Source: Warburgia ugandensis (Eukaryota; Streptophyta; Magnoliopsida; Canellales; Canellaceae). From it: DNA of 64,000 nt. Numbering within the stretch: the stretch's first letter is position 1; the number at the start of each line of letters is the position of its first letter. The notes beneath the pieces were generated by a model. It was given only the letters and a program-made list of their open reading frames with translations, made no database searches and was not told where the DNA came from. The position numbers and the translations under genes were made by a program. Location of the stretch: the NCBI GenBank assembly GCA_035236585.1, contig CP141126.1, positions 64,643,414 through 64,707,413 on the forward strand. The letters are read 5' to 3'. Shown one piece after another: positions 24,785 through 38,115 of this stretch.

Positions 24785-26949
24785 ATATCACCATCTAAAC
24801 CTCCTTGAGGTCACGCAAGTGTAAAACAACTTGAAATCCTGCTATTTGTCATTGGTCATGAGTACTCATTAGACCTAAAGTCTCAAGGTGTCGTGCACCT
24901 CTCACGCCATTGCACTACATACATATGAGTCTCAAATCTCGAAAATAATGGACCCTCTGTGCAGGAAACAAGACCATGTCAAGTCCAACCTACCTGCAAG
25001 TACCAGAATGGGTAACAATCACATTGTGTGCATGAGGAATATGGTGTGCTAGTCATGACCTTACCCATGATGCCTCTCCACCTATTGTTAGGCATCAAAT
25101 ATATGAAAGTTTAGAAGGATGATGATCAATCCTCAACCTTCCTAGCACAACGTCCATTGGGCAGCCACAAGCCCTCCATAACATAATATTACTAAGCATC
25201 ATTATATGCCAATATAATTAAAAAATCATAAAAATCCATGCACTAGTGTAATCATGCAAATCAAATCTCATGATATAATATAACCATGTAAAAGCAACCC
25301 TCATAGGGGTGGAGTCTGAGAATTTCACACTCCTCGACATTTCAGAAATCATACATTGTATGTATTTTCAAACACATTAATGTAATAAGCTTTCATTAAT
25401 ATAATAGTTCAACATGGCATTTCAAAACTAATATTTTGCATGAAGTTCAAGTATACTTAGCTATATAAAATAAAAAATCTCATGAATATCTAATTTCAAA
25501 CATGATGGAATGGTTATCAACAGTTTTCAAATACTATAAAAGCATATTGATGTTGAAACTACCTACCTCTTAGGCAAAATTCTTAGTTCAACTATGTTCC
25601 TTCTTCAACTCAACTTATCATCAACCTAATCAACCTGTGGATATTCTAGATTTTCTTATCAATGTTGAATTGTAAGTTCATTATTACAAAAGAGTCTTTT
25701 AACTCCATATCATCTATTAAGTGTGGAACCATTAGATTTTAGTAATTCATCATTAATCGACCACCAAAATCACACGATCTCAAGTGTTTAGGCTGTTGAT
25801 CTAAGTTTCCAACCATGGTTCATCAATCTGACTTCCATTAAACCCTAGATTACCAAATCTATACCGTTGATTATAGGCCAACAATCCAATTTTGTAGTTC
25901 CATCTTCTAACATGAGTGGTTTTCTTATCTTCAATTCTCAACTCATCACACATCAAATTTCATAGAATAACACAAGGTAATAATATTGGTTACTAATTCA
26001 TGCATTTGGTTGTGGTTTGATGGCCAGAGTGATTAGATTGACATCCCTGTTCACAGATTGTCATCTCTATTATTCAAATCAATTTATATATTTAGATTCT
26101 AAATTCTGTAATTATTCAATGGTCAGATCTCATTTTACATCTTCTAATCCAGTGGATCAGTGTTCTAAGATGGAATCTTTCTTCCTTTCTAAACAAATTA
26201 AGTGTCAAGGAATATAATGTTGGCATCTGATCATCGATTTGTCATCATCAGGCCCCTCATTCATTACTGTGTGATCAAACAATTAAGATTGTCTAATCAA
26301 TCTCCATGCAAATTTTATAATTTTTGTCATATTCTAATAAATTCAATGTCTAAGTATTAATTTGTGGCATCTGATCACTCGTCGAATGTCATAGAGTCAT
26401 TCTTTCAATAGTGCTCAATCAGATATTTGAGATTGTCTAATCAATTTCCAACCCAAATTTGAAATCTTTAGTTAGAACTAATATAATTTAGGTTCGTTTC
26501 ATACTTATCTAAGCTTGGATTTAAAATTTAATGGTTGGGTCATCACAAAACCTTAAATTTAACATAAAATGGTATGGATCTAGCTAGAACTTAGAATTCA
26601 CAAGTCAAGTTTTAGAATTCCTACCACACAACGTTCTCTGGCCTTCTTCCTTTAACGAATCTCTGAGCCCATCAAGGGTCAATCCCTTCTCTAGTTGCTT
26701 GGAAAAAAAAAATAGCTCAGATTACCCAATAAACTTAGGGTTCCAGTTAAGCTCATCATGAAGAGTGAAATGATCTCTTTAGATCTCTGATTGAAGCTAA
26801 CGTCATCTCCGGTAAGCACTACAACTCCGGCAAACCCAAAATCCCTATTTTCCTTCCTCGTCAATGTGATATGCTTCTCTAACATGCTAGCTTTCTTCCC
26901 CTTGTCTCTCTTCCTCCTTCCCTTTTTCTCTTTCTCTCCTCCTTCCCCT

Positions 26950-26951
<2 letters not shown>

Positions 26952-26986
<35 letters not shown>
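26952..26986. repeat. CT microsatellite
   Basis: About 35 bases of CT in a pyrimidine-rich part of the A2 LTR. Confidence 0.95.
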
Positions 26987-26991
<5 letters not shown>

Positions 26992-27367
26992 TTCCTTTCT
27001 ATTGGGTTTGGGTAACACCATAAGGTCTACTTTTTTTTTTCTTTGATTTCCTTTAAGGGGAGGGGGTGCTGATATCAAATCAACCCCCTCCTTAAGTAAC
27101 TTTCTTTTCCTTTTTTCTTTTTTTTTATACTAAAATGTCCTCTATATAGATAAATTCTTCTTCATCCGAACTCCGATTTCAGTGTTCTTTGTGCCACTAG
27201 AATTATTTTCTCGAGTAAAATCAAATTACTTAGGTTTTAAGGGTCAACTAAGTGTCTTTCAAAAGGTCAATTATGTAGAACTTAAAATAAAAAATTTCAA
27301 ATTTCCATTTCATCAAAATTTATTCAGAGATCATTTGAATTGTATTTTAAAAATTGAGGTTATTACA

Positions 27368-28899
27368 ATTATCACTGCTAGAACCTTCATCGATTTTGCC
27401 TCCTCCTCTATTCATGCCCCCCCTCTGATGACCAACCACCCTGTCACCCTGCGCCAACTTCATTGCCATAGCCACCTTCGGCCCTATTCTTCCTCCTCCT
27501 TCAGCGACCTACCCCATCTGATGCTCCTTCTATTCAGACATCTCCCACTGGACCAACCTACCAGGTAAGCCTTCAATCTACTATGGCTTCTCTGTTTTGT
27601 TGACCATTCACCAGCGAGCAATCTATCCATGAATAGATCCAATTGGCACAGGCACTAGCAAGGACAACTTAAATGGGAAATTCAAGCCGTTGGATGTGAC
27701 TCTAAGACCTCAAAACATAAAACCCCTCTAAGTCAAAGTTGATCAAACTATCCTAGCCATGGATCTAGAGCAAGGGTGAACAGACAATCATAAATGTACC
27801 ATTCCCTACCATGCCAGTTTTAGAGTCCAAGATACGCAAAGCAGACGCACCAAGGAGACGTGTGCGCCTAGTGCATTAATGTGCAAGTGAGCATGCATGC
27901 ACCATTCACAAAATGCACAGGACACACATGCATCCTAGTGATTATGATGCATGTGGGTGCAGCTAAGCAATGTGTCCTCGTGAAAGAATTGATCCGCTTA
28001 ACACACCCATGATCCGTCTAACAAATTCATCAATATGTTTAACAAAACCGATCTACCTAATAGATCCATTTATGCTAAAAACTACTTTAGTAAATCTGAA
28101 ATGTCCAAATCAATCTAAAACAATCTAGACATCAATACAAACATGAATTTTTATTTGAGATGTCCGTTGAATTTTTCTCTATGACATAAACCTATTAATT
28201 AAATAAAATTTTGGACTAAGTACATCTTGGACCCTAATCTCAGACAAGGGATTGTGTACGGCCGAGATCTACCAGATCAAAAGTACTTAGACTTTAAAAT
28301 TTGACTAATTAGGTAATCTAATAAGGTAAAGACTAATCTAATTGTTTGATCATCCAAATAAACTAAAATAATGAATCAAAACCATAGGATAAAGCGAAAA
28401 CCATACATTGAACTGATCAAATTTGAATCTGACCGTCAGATTAATGAATTAACTTCTAAAATGTAAATAGATCATAGAAAGTGGTAAAAATACATACAAT
28501 CAAGAAAAATCAATCACTAAAATGAATAATTAGACCATCTGACTTAGTCAAGAGACCAACCTAACAGGTAGATCATTCGAAAAACTCCAAATTTAATAGA
28601 ATTGAACTGTAGAGTAACAAGGAACCATCGATCTAACTAATCAAAGTTAAATCTGATCATTAGATTAATGGATCAACCATTGAAACAAAAGAAAGACTAC
28701 CTATAAAACATAGATCAGTGAGAATGGAGAAAAATTAAGCAATCTAGACCATTGTTCTCTATAGATGGCTAGGTTCTAATGATCAAACAAGAGACTAAAG
28801 AAAATAAATATATAATCAGTGATAAATAAATGCAAGATCATCTAAATTAAGGATAATCAAGGATTATATAAATAAAAAATGACAATAATAGGGTAGAAA
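27368..28899. other. Unassigned stretch, probably degraded LTR
   Basis: No gene seen. At 27820-27970 there are GACGCACC/ACGTGTGCGCC words like the CpG block of B's LTR but mostly decayed to CA/TG. From about 27980 to 28900 words such as GATCAACC, AATCTGATC and ATTAGATTAATGGATC recur, as in the other long LTRs here. A frame at 27182-27568 crosses the A2 LTR edge and shows no known domain. Confidence 0.4.
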
Positions 28900-30540
28900 A
28901 TGAAGATATATAATATGTGTGGTTTAATTGATACGCAAGTCTAAATGAACTAAGGGATATTTTGAAGGATTGTTCCCTCATTTATAGGTAGGTGAAACCT
29001 TAAGATGCATATTTCTAACTTGAATGATCTTTGATAAAGCATGATGTGATTTAATACTATCATGAGATTCAAATAGCATGAACTATTTCTAAATTGAAAT
29101 TATTACAGGTTGTTAAACATTCAATGATTATTATATGATATATGATAGTATATAATGATGTTTTCATGCTTGAAATTACATGTAAATTGTTTAAAAAGTA
29201 TGATTTGAAATGCATTGCATGTTTTCATTCATGATATTTGAATTGGAGATTGGAAGAACCACATTCATGGTACACAAGAACCAAGTACTTATATGATATA
29301 GTATTTTCATAGATTTTTATGTGACAAGCATAAAGCCTGCTAGTATTATTATGTTATGTATGGGCATGAAGGCCTAGTGGAGTTTGCTTTAGATAGGCAT
29401 AGGTCTGGTGGATACAATGCTATGAGAGTTATGAGGGTTTGGCCACCTGCTCTCAAACTTATGATATGGACACCATGCCCATGGCGAGGCAAAACATCAA
29501 GTGGTGGCAATTATGGGAAGGACACACTATAACAATCTGTCTCCCTATATAGACATGACATTGTTTTTTCCCACCTTGGTGTCAATGGAGCTTGGCAATG
29601 GATTCTGACGCACAGAATGTCATTGCAGCATAAGATTGTGATGAGATTGGCATGATGAAATGCTCTTTATGAGTACTTATAACCATTGTGTATTCCTAGT
29701 GTTGACTGAATGGATATGGACCAGTGGTGTTTGGATGATTGTGGGCCCCGTGCTATTAGGGGAGTGATCACCGGTGACTACATTCACTACTTTTATGTAT
29801 TTATATTAATTGATTTGTATTTATGTTCTAATTATCCCTTGGAGATTATAAATGTGTTTGCATATGTGATTTGTTGCTGGATTGTGCATGATATTTGAGG
29901 GAAAATGCCTTTGAGAAAATTATGTGATAACTTATATTTATTTTGAGTGGATCATGTAAATCTGATTATCTTATTTCAAACTACACTTGCTTGACACGTA
30001 AATTTGATCATTAAAAATTTAATAGAGTGTATTCTATGTTTTCTTTCTCATATGCATCTTAACTCCCTTACCAAGTATAGCTTACTAAAATTCTATAAAT
30101 GTTTGAATGTTTACAGCATCTCAAATGCAGGCAGACAAGAGTAGGAGGGTACGATATAAGGGATATGATAGCATCACTACTAATTGAGGGTACACACTTA
30201 GTGAAATTTTGAATGTTACCCTTATTGAAATCTTGAATTGTATATACATGTATGTAATTAACACAGGCATTGTGTATGGTAACTAGATGGATCCTAGTTT
30301 CAGTAATTCATTACTTACTATTTACTTAAAAGAAAATCATATTTTTATTTTCAAAATTATGTATGTATTATTATATTAGATAGATAATGATAGAAGAAGG
30401 ATGACACCAGACATTTGAAAATGACCTTTATGGAAAATGGTTTTCAATGTTTGATTTCCAACTTTCTTTTTCTAAACTTGAGGCTCCACCTTTTAAAAAT
30501 AAATATGAAAGTGTTACAAAAACCTAGGTGCCTCAAGTGT
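28900..30540 (+). repeat. Degraded LTR, 3' part, similar to element C's LTR
   Basis: Blocks at 29430-29570 (GTTTGGCCACC ... GGCAATTATGGGAAGG) and 30065-30125 (TTACCAAGTATAGCTT ... AATGTTTACAGCATCTCA) match 52935-53030 and 53530-53590 of C. It ends near CCTAGGTGCCTCA (30523-30535), where C has CCTAGGTCGCCAC. No primer site follows. The stem-loop seen in C is mostly lost. Confidence 0.6.
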
Positions 30541-30559
30541 GGGGCCATTAGAGTAATAG

Positions 30560-31621
30560 TAGGTCACCTCCTTCCAAGATGGCATTATGAGATTGAGGGC
30601 TCCTATAGGTCTCTTCTAATTGATTTTAAAAGAAATGGGAAGGTTAGGGTCCGCAATAGATAGTGATTAGCCCTATGTGGGTCAAGAGGAGGTGATCAAA
30701 TTCACCCTTGATCTTATATGGTATGATCCCCTTAATAATCAATTTTCATTTACCATCGCAATTCAATGAACATATAACTCAACTTAAAGCACATAGATAT
30801 GTCCTACAAATGTAAGGAAAAAGATAAACTAATTCTAATACTCGGTTAACTACCAAACAAAGGCAAATTATTCTACCAAATGAAATGAGACGGATTCAAG
30901 GATACTCATAGTGGGGTCCCTAATTAAAGTATTCTCATACAAGGTTTTATCCATTTACATACCACCTCCACTTCCAAGAAAAGATGGTTCACCCTTGACC
31001 TATATTATTACAAACCTTGAATTGTAATTTAAAATGAAAATGCAAATCATCCACACTATAATTCAATCAATATATAATTCACCTTAAAGCAATTATATGT
31101 GTATTAGAAATGTAAAAAAATTGATAAATTAATGTAACTACTTATATGCTACTTATGCAAAGGGTCTAAGCTTGAAAAGATAGGACTTTATAACCTAAAT
31201 AGCCAATATCTTAGTGGTTATATCCAAGCTTAGGCCACCCCTTATTAGGTAGGTGCTTCTAATGCAAACAATCTTAGAAAATATTCAACAAATGAATATG
31301 AATGCAATCTATATTACATTATACTACCAAATAAATATGTGAATCTAATTTAACAACGCAAATCCTAAAACTAGGAAAAATAAAGAATTAAGTAGAGCTT
31401 ACAGTAACGTTCTAAATTAAAGTCTTCCTATACAAAGGTGAATCCATTTACATGGCACCTCCACTTCCAAGAAAGGATGGTTCATCTTTGACTTGTATTT
31501 GCAACCCTTTGAATTGCAATTTAAAATAAAACTATAATTTGACCTCACTACAATTCCACTCAAAACAAAATCTAAAGAAAATTTAAATCTAATCTAACAA
31601 TGTTTTGGCTACAAGATCACC
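30560..31621 (-). other. Internal leader of a reverse Tat/Athila-like element, with repeats
   Basis: 30590-30750 matches, in reverse, 46380-46530 of the forward Tat-like element. The shared text includes CCTATAGGTCTCTTCTAATT and a CACCCTTGATCTTAT block. Three diverged copies of one unit follow at about 30690, 30975 and 31440 (GATGGTTCACCCTTGAC / GATGGTTCATCTTTGAC, and CTTAAAGCA...TGTAA). No coding frame. Confidence 0.6.
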
Positions 31622-31639
31622 TCCCTGGCAATGGTGCCA
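31622..31639 (-). other. Primer binding site, Tat/Athila type, degraded
   Basis: TCCCTGGCAATGGTGCCA on the plus strand is the reverse complement of a TGGCGCCGTTGCCGGGGA-type site with a few transitions. This type is used by Athila/Tat elements (Asp tRNA is the usual assignment). Compare 45749. Confidence 0.7.
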
Positions 31640-31798
31640 AAGAAACTTGTTTGACTTTGTTCCTGCAAGTGCACAGTTAATCAATTGTGGTATTTTATAG
31701 GGTCAATCCTAAGGAAAGATATTATGTGAAAATTTAAGCACCAAATTAATCTAAATTAATAAAATAAGATGATGCAAAAATAAGATGTAGAACAAGGT
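31640..31798 (-). repeat. LTR 3' end stub of the reverse Tat-like element
   Basis: On the minus strand it carries the GATTGACCCTATAAAATACC text that precedes the primer site, like CCTGTGGGATTGATCCG before 45749. The rest of this LTR is gone and LTR E sequence begins at about 31799. Confidence 0.5.
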
Positions 31799-32159
31799 AT
31801 TACAAGTATGACACCCTATAGCACATTTGCTTGGGTCTTCATATAATTTAAAGCCTTGCATACTTTTTTGAACTCTTTATTATATTGTTGATATGCTTAC
31901 TAATATTTCCAACTATTCAAGGCATTTTGAATATTATATTCTTATGCTTCAATAGCATGCATAAGATTAAACCTTGTTTAAGGTATTACAATTTCCATTT
32001 GATGTAAGCATAAGTTCAAAATCAAGATAGGTAGTCCGATTACTCATTTGTCTTAATGTTATAATTGGGATAAAACAAGTGTTTCAACTTCATATCACAT
32101 CTGTAGCCAATCCAGGAGTATATCATGTTTCTAAGTATCATCATCAGCTAAATGTGTGT

Positions 32160-32690
32160 GTATATCATCATCATCATCACCAAGACCTTATCCCAATTAG
32201 GGGTCAGCCACATGAATCTTATTCCTCCATTCCACTCTATTAAATACCATGGTTTCATTTAGTCCCAAAGTTTTTAAATATTTTCTCACCACTTCTATCC
32301 ACGTTCTTTTGGGCCTTCTCCTTGCCCTTTTAGAACCTTTTACTTGTATTGCCTCACTCCTTTCGCTATCCCTAAATTTCCTCTAATATTTTCATTTCTA
32401 ATTCTGTCCTTTCTTGTCTTACCACTCATCCATCTCAACTTCCTCATTTCTGCAATGCTCATCCTATGAGTATCATGTTCCTTAACTAGCCAACACTCTG
32501 ATCCATAGAGCATAGCCAGCCTTATAGCCATCTTATAGAATTTTTCTTTTAGTTTGAGTGGCACCTGCCGATCACATAAAACTCCAGATGCACATCTCCA
32601 TTTGTTCCAACCCACTTGGATTCTCTGGGTAACCTCCCTCTCAATCTCTCCACTCTCATGTATCAATGATCCTAAGTTCCAGTTAATGAG
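32160..32690 (-). mobile_element. 5'-truncated RTE-type LINE
   Basis: The other LTR E copy lacks this segment (compare 38900-38930). On the minus strand it ends with the plant LINE tail GGGGTCAG / AATTGGGATAAGGTCTTGG (about 32178-32210 on the plus strand) followed by a (GAT)n run. Such ATG/TTG-type microsatellite tails are typical of RTE-clade LINEs. Only the last few hundred bases of the element are present. Confidence 0.82.
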
Positions 32691-32702
32691 TATAGTTTTC
32701 AT
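32340..32702 (-). pseudogene. LINE ORF2 C-terminal fragment
   Basis: Codons from about residue 12 read LIHESGEIEREVTQRIQVGW, then CASGVLCDRQVPLKLKEKFY, YGSECWLVKEHDTHRMSIAE and WMSGKTRKDRIRNENIRGN. This is the well-known C-terminal tail of plant RTE-type LINE reverse transcriptases, after the catalytic domain. The first residues are encoded by flanking LTR, so the ATG at 32702 is accidental. The catalytic domain is absent, and the fragment has no function as it stands. Confidence 0.82.
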
Positions 32703-34993
32703 TCTTTTGCTTGGGCGTTACAACTAGGGTAACGGTATCATTTTCTATTTAAATTAGCCATTTCATTTTTTATTTGATAATTTAAAGGATGCCATAAGAT
32801 AACTTCCAAATTTATCACATGCTTCCATAATTTAATAATTAATGACAATACATTGTAAATCATCATGTGCATTCAATGATTCTTACAAAGACATGAGAAT
32901 TATTAAACTTTCCAAAATAACAATCTTAATCCACCTACCTTGTATGACGCTTATCTTTGGTTCTAGCATGTACTTCCTTTAGCTCAATCTATTAATTGAC
33001 CAATTCGTAAGCTTTGTCATTGATCCATAAATGGACAACTCCGATTTATAACACCATAGTGAAACACTACAGATCAGAAAGAGATGTAGTGCTTGATCTC
33101 ATAAATCTATCATTAGATAGTCAATCAAAGGTCAACTCTTGGGAACAAGCTTGATATGTAATTGTTCTAGTGGTTTGTGATAGATCTACAGTCAAATCAG
33201 ATTGAATACTTAAATTACATATGGATCTAGGAGTATGTTTTCATTAATATAAAGTTGACCAAGATAAATAGTTGGATCTTATCACATATCAGATCATCTG
33301 TAGTGAAAACTATATCCAAACCTACAGGGGAGCTCATATCCATCGCAAATCTAACTTCTAGAGACAAATCAATGGTCAGATCAAATGAATGGTTGGGATA
33401 GGTTTATATCCACCTTTGGAGGTAGATCAGTGGTTGGATCAAGGTTGGTTCTACAAAATTAGTCACAGATCCATCATTCAAAAATAGATCAATCATTATA
33501 TCTCAACTGATGATTAAAACTGTCATAGATATGACATTCTAGTCCGATCAAGCATCCAGTCATGATCGATGGTAGGATCTTGTCCAATCAGTGATAGGAT
33601 AGATGGGTTTTGTTCCTCACATTGCAAGGATCAAGAGGTTGTCTTAGATCTATGAAATCCTTCCTGGATTTGGTAGTAGAAGATGTTTAAGTCTAAGGGG
33701 GCAATGGGCTCACCCAAGTCAACTAAGCTCACCAAGGCAAGTCGGGAGAGGGTGACATGGGGGAGTCTCCCTACCCTATCTGGCCAGAGGAAGAAGGAAG
33801 CAGGGAAAATAGGGGGAGGAGGAGATAGTGGGAGGGTGGATTGGTAGCAGCAATGTTGTGCTGGCCTGAGGGAGAACGAGAAAGAGGAGCACCAGTGGCC
33901 GTGCTTAAGCGTGGCTCCAGTGTTGCGCAATGTGGGGGAACCTTAAAGGGTTATTGGGAAAAGCAAGGAGATGTCTTGCCAACATGAGCCCGGTTGGGTG
34001 TCACCTGTGGAGCGAGGAAGGGGGGGAGACCAAGAGAGAAAAGGGGAAGGGACTAGAGTGACCGATCAGCTACGCTATCCACGATGGGTCAAGACAGGAT
34101 GAAAAGGAAAAGAGAAGAGGGAGGTTCCAGCGGTGCAAGTGGCTAGCGGTCGTCCCTTGTTCAATTGCTACCTAGGGCTACCTGAACCCAAACCCGAGTG
34201 GAGGAGCATGGGGAGGGGAGGACGGTTCCCGCAATGGTAGACTAGAGGACGGGAGGGTGAGAAAGATGCAATGCCAGCAAAGGGGGCTCTCCGGTGGGTC
34301 TACGGCTGACGGGATGAGCAGGAAAATGGGGAAAGAGGGTTTCTGTTAATGCCAGAATCTAGCTAAAGGGGGTACGGGGGGGATATTCAGCATGGGCATC
34401 GAACAATGAGGGTTTTTGCAAGCCATAGAGGAAACAGAGGTCTCACCTATAGGGAGATCCCATCAAAGGCTGAAAAGGGAGCCCTTGGTGAAAGAGGGGA
34501 AAAGGGTTTTGCACTGGCCAGACAACCATGACAGTTTGGTCACCATGCCAGTGGAAGATGGAGTAGAGAGAGTGGGTGGATGCTGGGTCTTTCCTTTTCC
34601 TTTGGCGTCCCTCATCTTTTTCCTATTTTTGAGTTGTCGCCCAAGACATGACAAATTGGATGATGCATGTTGAGCCTAGCTCCACGCGATGCAAGTCGTT
34701 TGCCATGTCAAAAACCAAAGATGGTGGGGGTCCTATTATCAATTTGAAACCCCTAAATTAGTAAAATTTTTGGAGATTTTCCACCCCAAGCTCTGTTTCA
34801 GGAAAAATTAGTGTTGTTGGAATCATCTTGACATGTAGTTTTCATTTTTTATAGTTTCAAATCCAAATTTTTGAGTTTTCAAGGTAGTTACTTCCTTGAA
34901 ATTCAATTTCCAAGGAATTTAATTTTTAATTTTATTCCATTTAAAATATGTTATAATTATCTAACAGTTAACTCAAAATTTGCGGTTGTTACA

Positions 34994-35029
34994 TTCTTCC
35001 CTTCTTATGGAAAATTTGTCCTCGAAATT
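34994..35029 (-). other. Polypurine tract of the reverse LTR E element
   Basis: On the minus strand AATTTCGAGGACAAATT is followed by AAGAAGGGAAGAA and then the LTR start, the same arrangement as in B (11569) and C (59266). This shows E belongs to the same lineage. Confidence 0.8.
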
Positions 35030-36009
35030 GTCCAATGTCATTCTTCAGGTTTCTAAATGCATTTCATTCCCCAACTTTCTTTACATCATTCACCAACAAC
35101 TCTAGGCAAATATTCTTCTCCTCTATTTGTCGATCTCAATTTTAAAGGGATGATCTAGGCTAGAATGATTTGATGGTTTAATTTAACCAAGGGTTTCCTT
35201 TATTGTTTCTCACTTTCCCTGCATATATTAGGTTACTCATCTTTGAAAATTTTAACTGTAACTATTTCTCACCTACTTTTAAGAATCATAATTTCTTACT
35301 TTACTTCTGACCTTTTTCTTATATGCCTCTCTTCTAGTTATCTTTGTATAAGTGTCTTCATCTAATCTTCTGACCAAGTTTTATATTCTTGTCTTTCAAA
35401 CCCTTTTTATATATATCTTGTTTCTCATCAAATTTCCATTGAATTATTAGAGTTTCTAGCTTAACCAAGTTCTTAACATCAACCATTTCTATGTTTTATA
35501 TTTATTGTATTCATTTATTCATTTTATCCACTTCCTCTTCACACTAGTTATTCTCAATCCCATTTCCATTCTTTTCTAACTATATTTTACTAGATGAAGT
35601 TATGCTTATTTTGCTAAGTTGGTCTAAATTCATTAGTTAGACAGATTACCATTATAAATTGTTTATCTTATCTCCATCAACCTTACCTCATTTCCTAGCT
35701 AGATTTTTTACTATTTATCTTCCATAATACCTCAAAATGTTCAGTTGTAAGTCTCTTCCACGTATTCAAACTAATTGTATAATTCTCCAAGTTTCCAACA
35801 GGTTTCCACTACTTTAACTATCTCCACATTCTTTATATAATGATTTTCAGCTTAGTATTATGTTATAGTTGTTGTCCTCTTCAAAGCTCATTACTTACCA
35901 TCCAAATTAGAACTTGAGCTCTCAAGAGATTGTTCATGAAAATAATCTTCCATCACATACCAATGCTTTCACTTATTCTGATTATTTCACAAAACACCAG
36001 GATTTTACA
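35030..36009 (-). other. Non-coding internal remnant of the LTR E element
   Basis: No pol or gag motif on either strand. The minus strand is purine-rich, as is the 1.5-kb stretch between the broken integrase and the polypurine tract of element C (57751-59265), so it may be the same kind of post-pol spacer. I cannot show real sequence similarity by eye. Confidence 0.4.
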
Positions 36010-37779
36010 ATGAAATGAGTGTTCATTTCTACTAAAAATTCGATAGAGTTTCCTCTATTTTTCGGATATATGCGCATTTGACGAGTGTGTGAGGACACCT
36101 GATAAACAATACAAATAATTTTTCATTGCTTTGAAAATAAATATACAAAACTTATCACTACCCAGAACCTCTTGTCACAATCATATCACAACATATTCCA
36201 TTAAATACAAATGAATCCACAACATAAAAGTAAATATACAAATGCATCCTCCCCTAATCAAAAAACTAATCTATGATTGCAAGGCTCACCATCTAGATAC
36301 TAGAACTTCTCCATCTTCTGAAATTCCTAATTCCATAGGTGCTCCCACATTTGACCTATTCATGTTTCTATTCTAATTCTTCAAATCAAGCTTACACTTG
36401 TGTAGGGGGAATAAGTAGCTATTTTGTCATGATTTACATAAATCAATGCATTTTGAGTATTTTCATACCTAAACAGAAATGGTGTTTTCAAATAACCACT
36501 CATGCTGAAATGGTGTTCTCAAATTATAAATCCATGAAATGGGTTTCCATGTGCAATTCAATATAGTTGATGAATCATATGACTTTCATGATTTCTAAAG
36601 TTATCTTTGCCTTATCTTTTTCCTGAGAATTTGAGCATTCTAAGATTTTATCATTTCATGCGCATTTAAGTGTACTAGCATCATTTTGCTAGAATAAACA
36701 CATAAATATTTCAAATTTATTCATGACAAATATCTCTTTAGATTCATTCACCTTATATTATCATTCAAGCTATCACTTTACATGTCTAAGTTGTTTGTCA
36801 TTCGATGATTAAATCTAATTATGAAGAGTGGGGTATCTAACATTCTCATTATTAATTTGTAAAAGTATTCATCTAATAACTTTCTCTTCATGAACATAAT
36901 ATATTTTCATATGCAGGTATGAATTAGTATATGAGCATGCAGAATCAATCTTAATTCTCACTTAATCTAACACCTTAGTAACTTTGACCTGGGTAAAGCT
37001 ATCAATTTAGAAGAATCAATATGTAATAAAATTCCAATGGTAAAACCAATAGCTAAGTATATGCATCAGCACAATATTGATAAAAGATAAAGTCAATTAA
37101 TAATGTCAAAGAGCATACTATACACTCAAAGTCCAATTGTTAGCAAGCTAACATTTGATGAATCTGTAATCTTGCACAACCAAAAGCTGGTAATGGTTTT
37201 CAAAAGCATAATCATCAATTTGTATGGAAATTAATTCTTTTCACACCAAATCAAACTAGAAACCATAACCATGAAAATCAGTCTCACTCTTGTGAGGTGA
37301 AAATCCACAAGGAAAATCTAGCAATCCTAGTCATGTGCAATGTCCAAAAGAATCTAATAGGTCTATTAAACAATGTGCTCAAAATAAATGAATTCAAGCT
37401 AAGGTGCATAGCCCTCAATTTGAAATGCACAAATCCATGCCCACATCGCCATGGAAAAACTGATCGCTCCAATCACGATGGCATATAGTTCAGCCACCAT
37501 GGACGAGGTCTAGCTCTCTAAATATGACCCACATAAATATCACACAAACTAGACACTTATGCTCGCTAGGCCCTACCGTCACCCATCAATGATTACCATG
37601 GCCTCTACATCTGCTCGTGGATACTTGTACAAACCATGACTCACCGAACCTCATGGAGGCTACCTGGCTACCACTTAGAGAACTTCCTCATGAGAAGATA
37701 ATCTTACTACCTGCCATCTCCATCACAGGGCTATTATCAAATCATCTCAGAGGTCAATGGCCAACTAGCATAGGGTCTC

Positions 37780-38115
37780 AGGACTTACAGCACACAGCAG
37801 GCCTCCAAGTGTTTGTGGTACTCGTAGAGCACCTGTCGAGTGATCCAGGACTTAGGACCCTCCTAGAGTGCCTACCCAAAACATCGTCGAAATCCATATC
37901 CACTAAGACTTATAGCTGCTTGTAGAGCACATGTCTAATGCATCACCATATCCATATTGATCAGAACTTATGGCCACTCAAAGAGTGCCTACCAAAAACA
38001 TCGATGAAATCATAACCATCAAGGCTTACAACTGCTCACAGAGCCCCCGCCTAAAGATTGCCAAATATGCATTCATTAGGACTTAACAACTACTCGTCGA
38101 GTGCCTACCCAAATC
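37780..38115. repeat. Imperfect minisatellite, unit about 58 bp
   Basis: About five diverged units, each with GACTTA-like text, then CTGCT/CTACT, GTAGAGCAC or GAGTGCCTACC, then a CATC/CATATCCAT stretch (starts near 37780, 37846, 37905, 37965, 38023, 38083). Confidence 0.65.

Larger units (their letters stand above)
23631..27367 (-). repeat. 5' LTR of reverse element A2
   Basis: On the minus strand the LTR starts TGTAATAACCTC at 27367 and ends GGTGTCATA at 23631 (terminal CA decayed to TA), about 3.74 kb. Order and position of its primer site make it a 5' LTR. It aligns with the A1 LTR parts (14283-15775 and 15776-16470). Open frames inside it, including 26791-27015, are non-coding. Confidence 0.8.
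31799..34993 (-). repeat. LTR E, left copy (3' LTR of a reverse element)
   Basis: On the minus strand it starts TGTAACAACCGC at 34993, next to a polypurine tract, and runs left. 31799-32158, 32690-33620 and 33620-34350 match 38541-38910, 38925-39850 and 42990-43795 in order and direction. Its 3' end is missing at about 31799. A LINE piece interrupts it at about 32160-32690. The G-rich part near 33700-34680 yields meaningless open frames. Confidence 0.72.

Noticed and set aside
27182..27568. 128-codon frame
   Set aside because: It crosses the LTR boundary at 27367 and has no recognisable domain or coding bias.
33631..34673. Pro/Ser-rich and other frames on both strands (also 43196-43669)
   Set aside because: They arise from the G-rich LTR E segment, are on both strands and are not kept between the two LTR copies.
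37617..37925. 102-codon frame that might be a small gene
   Set aside because: It runs into the minisatellite of LTR E and has no domain.
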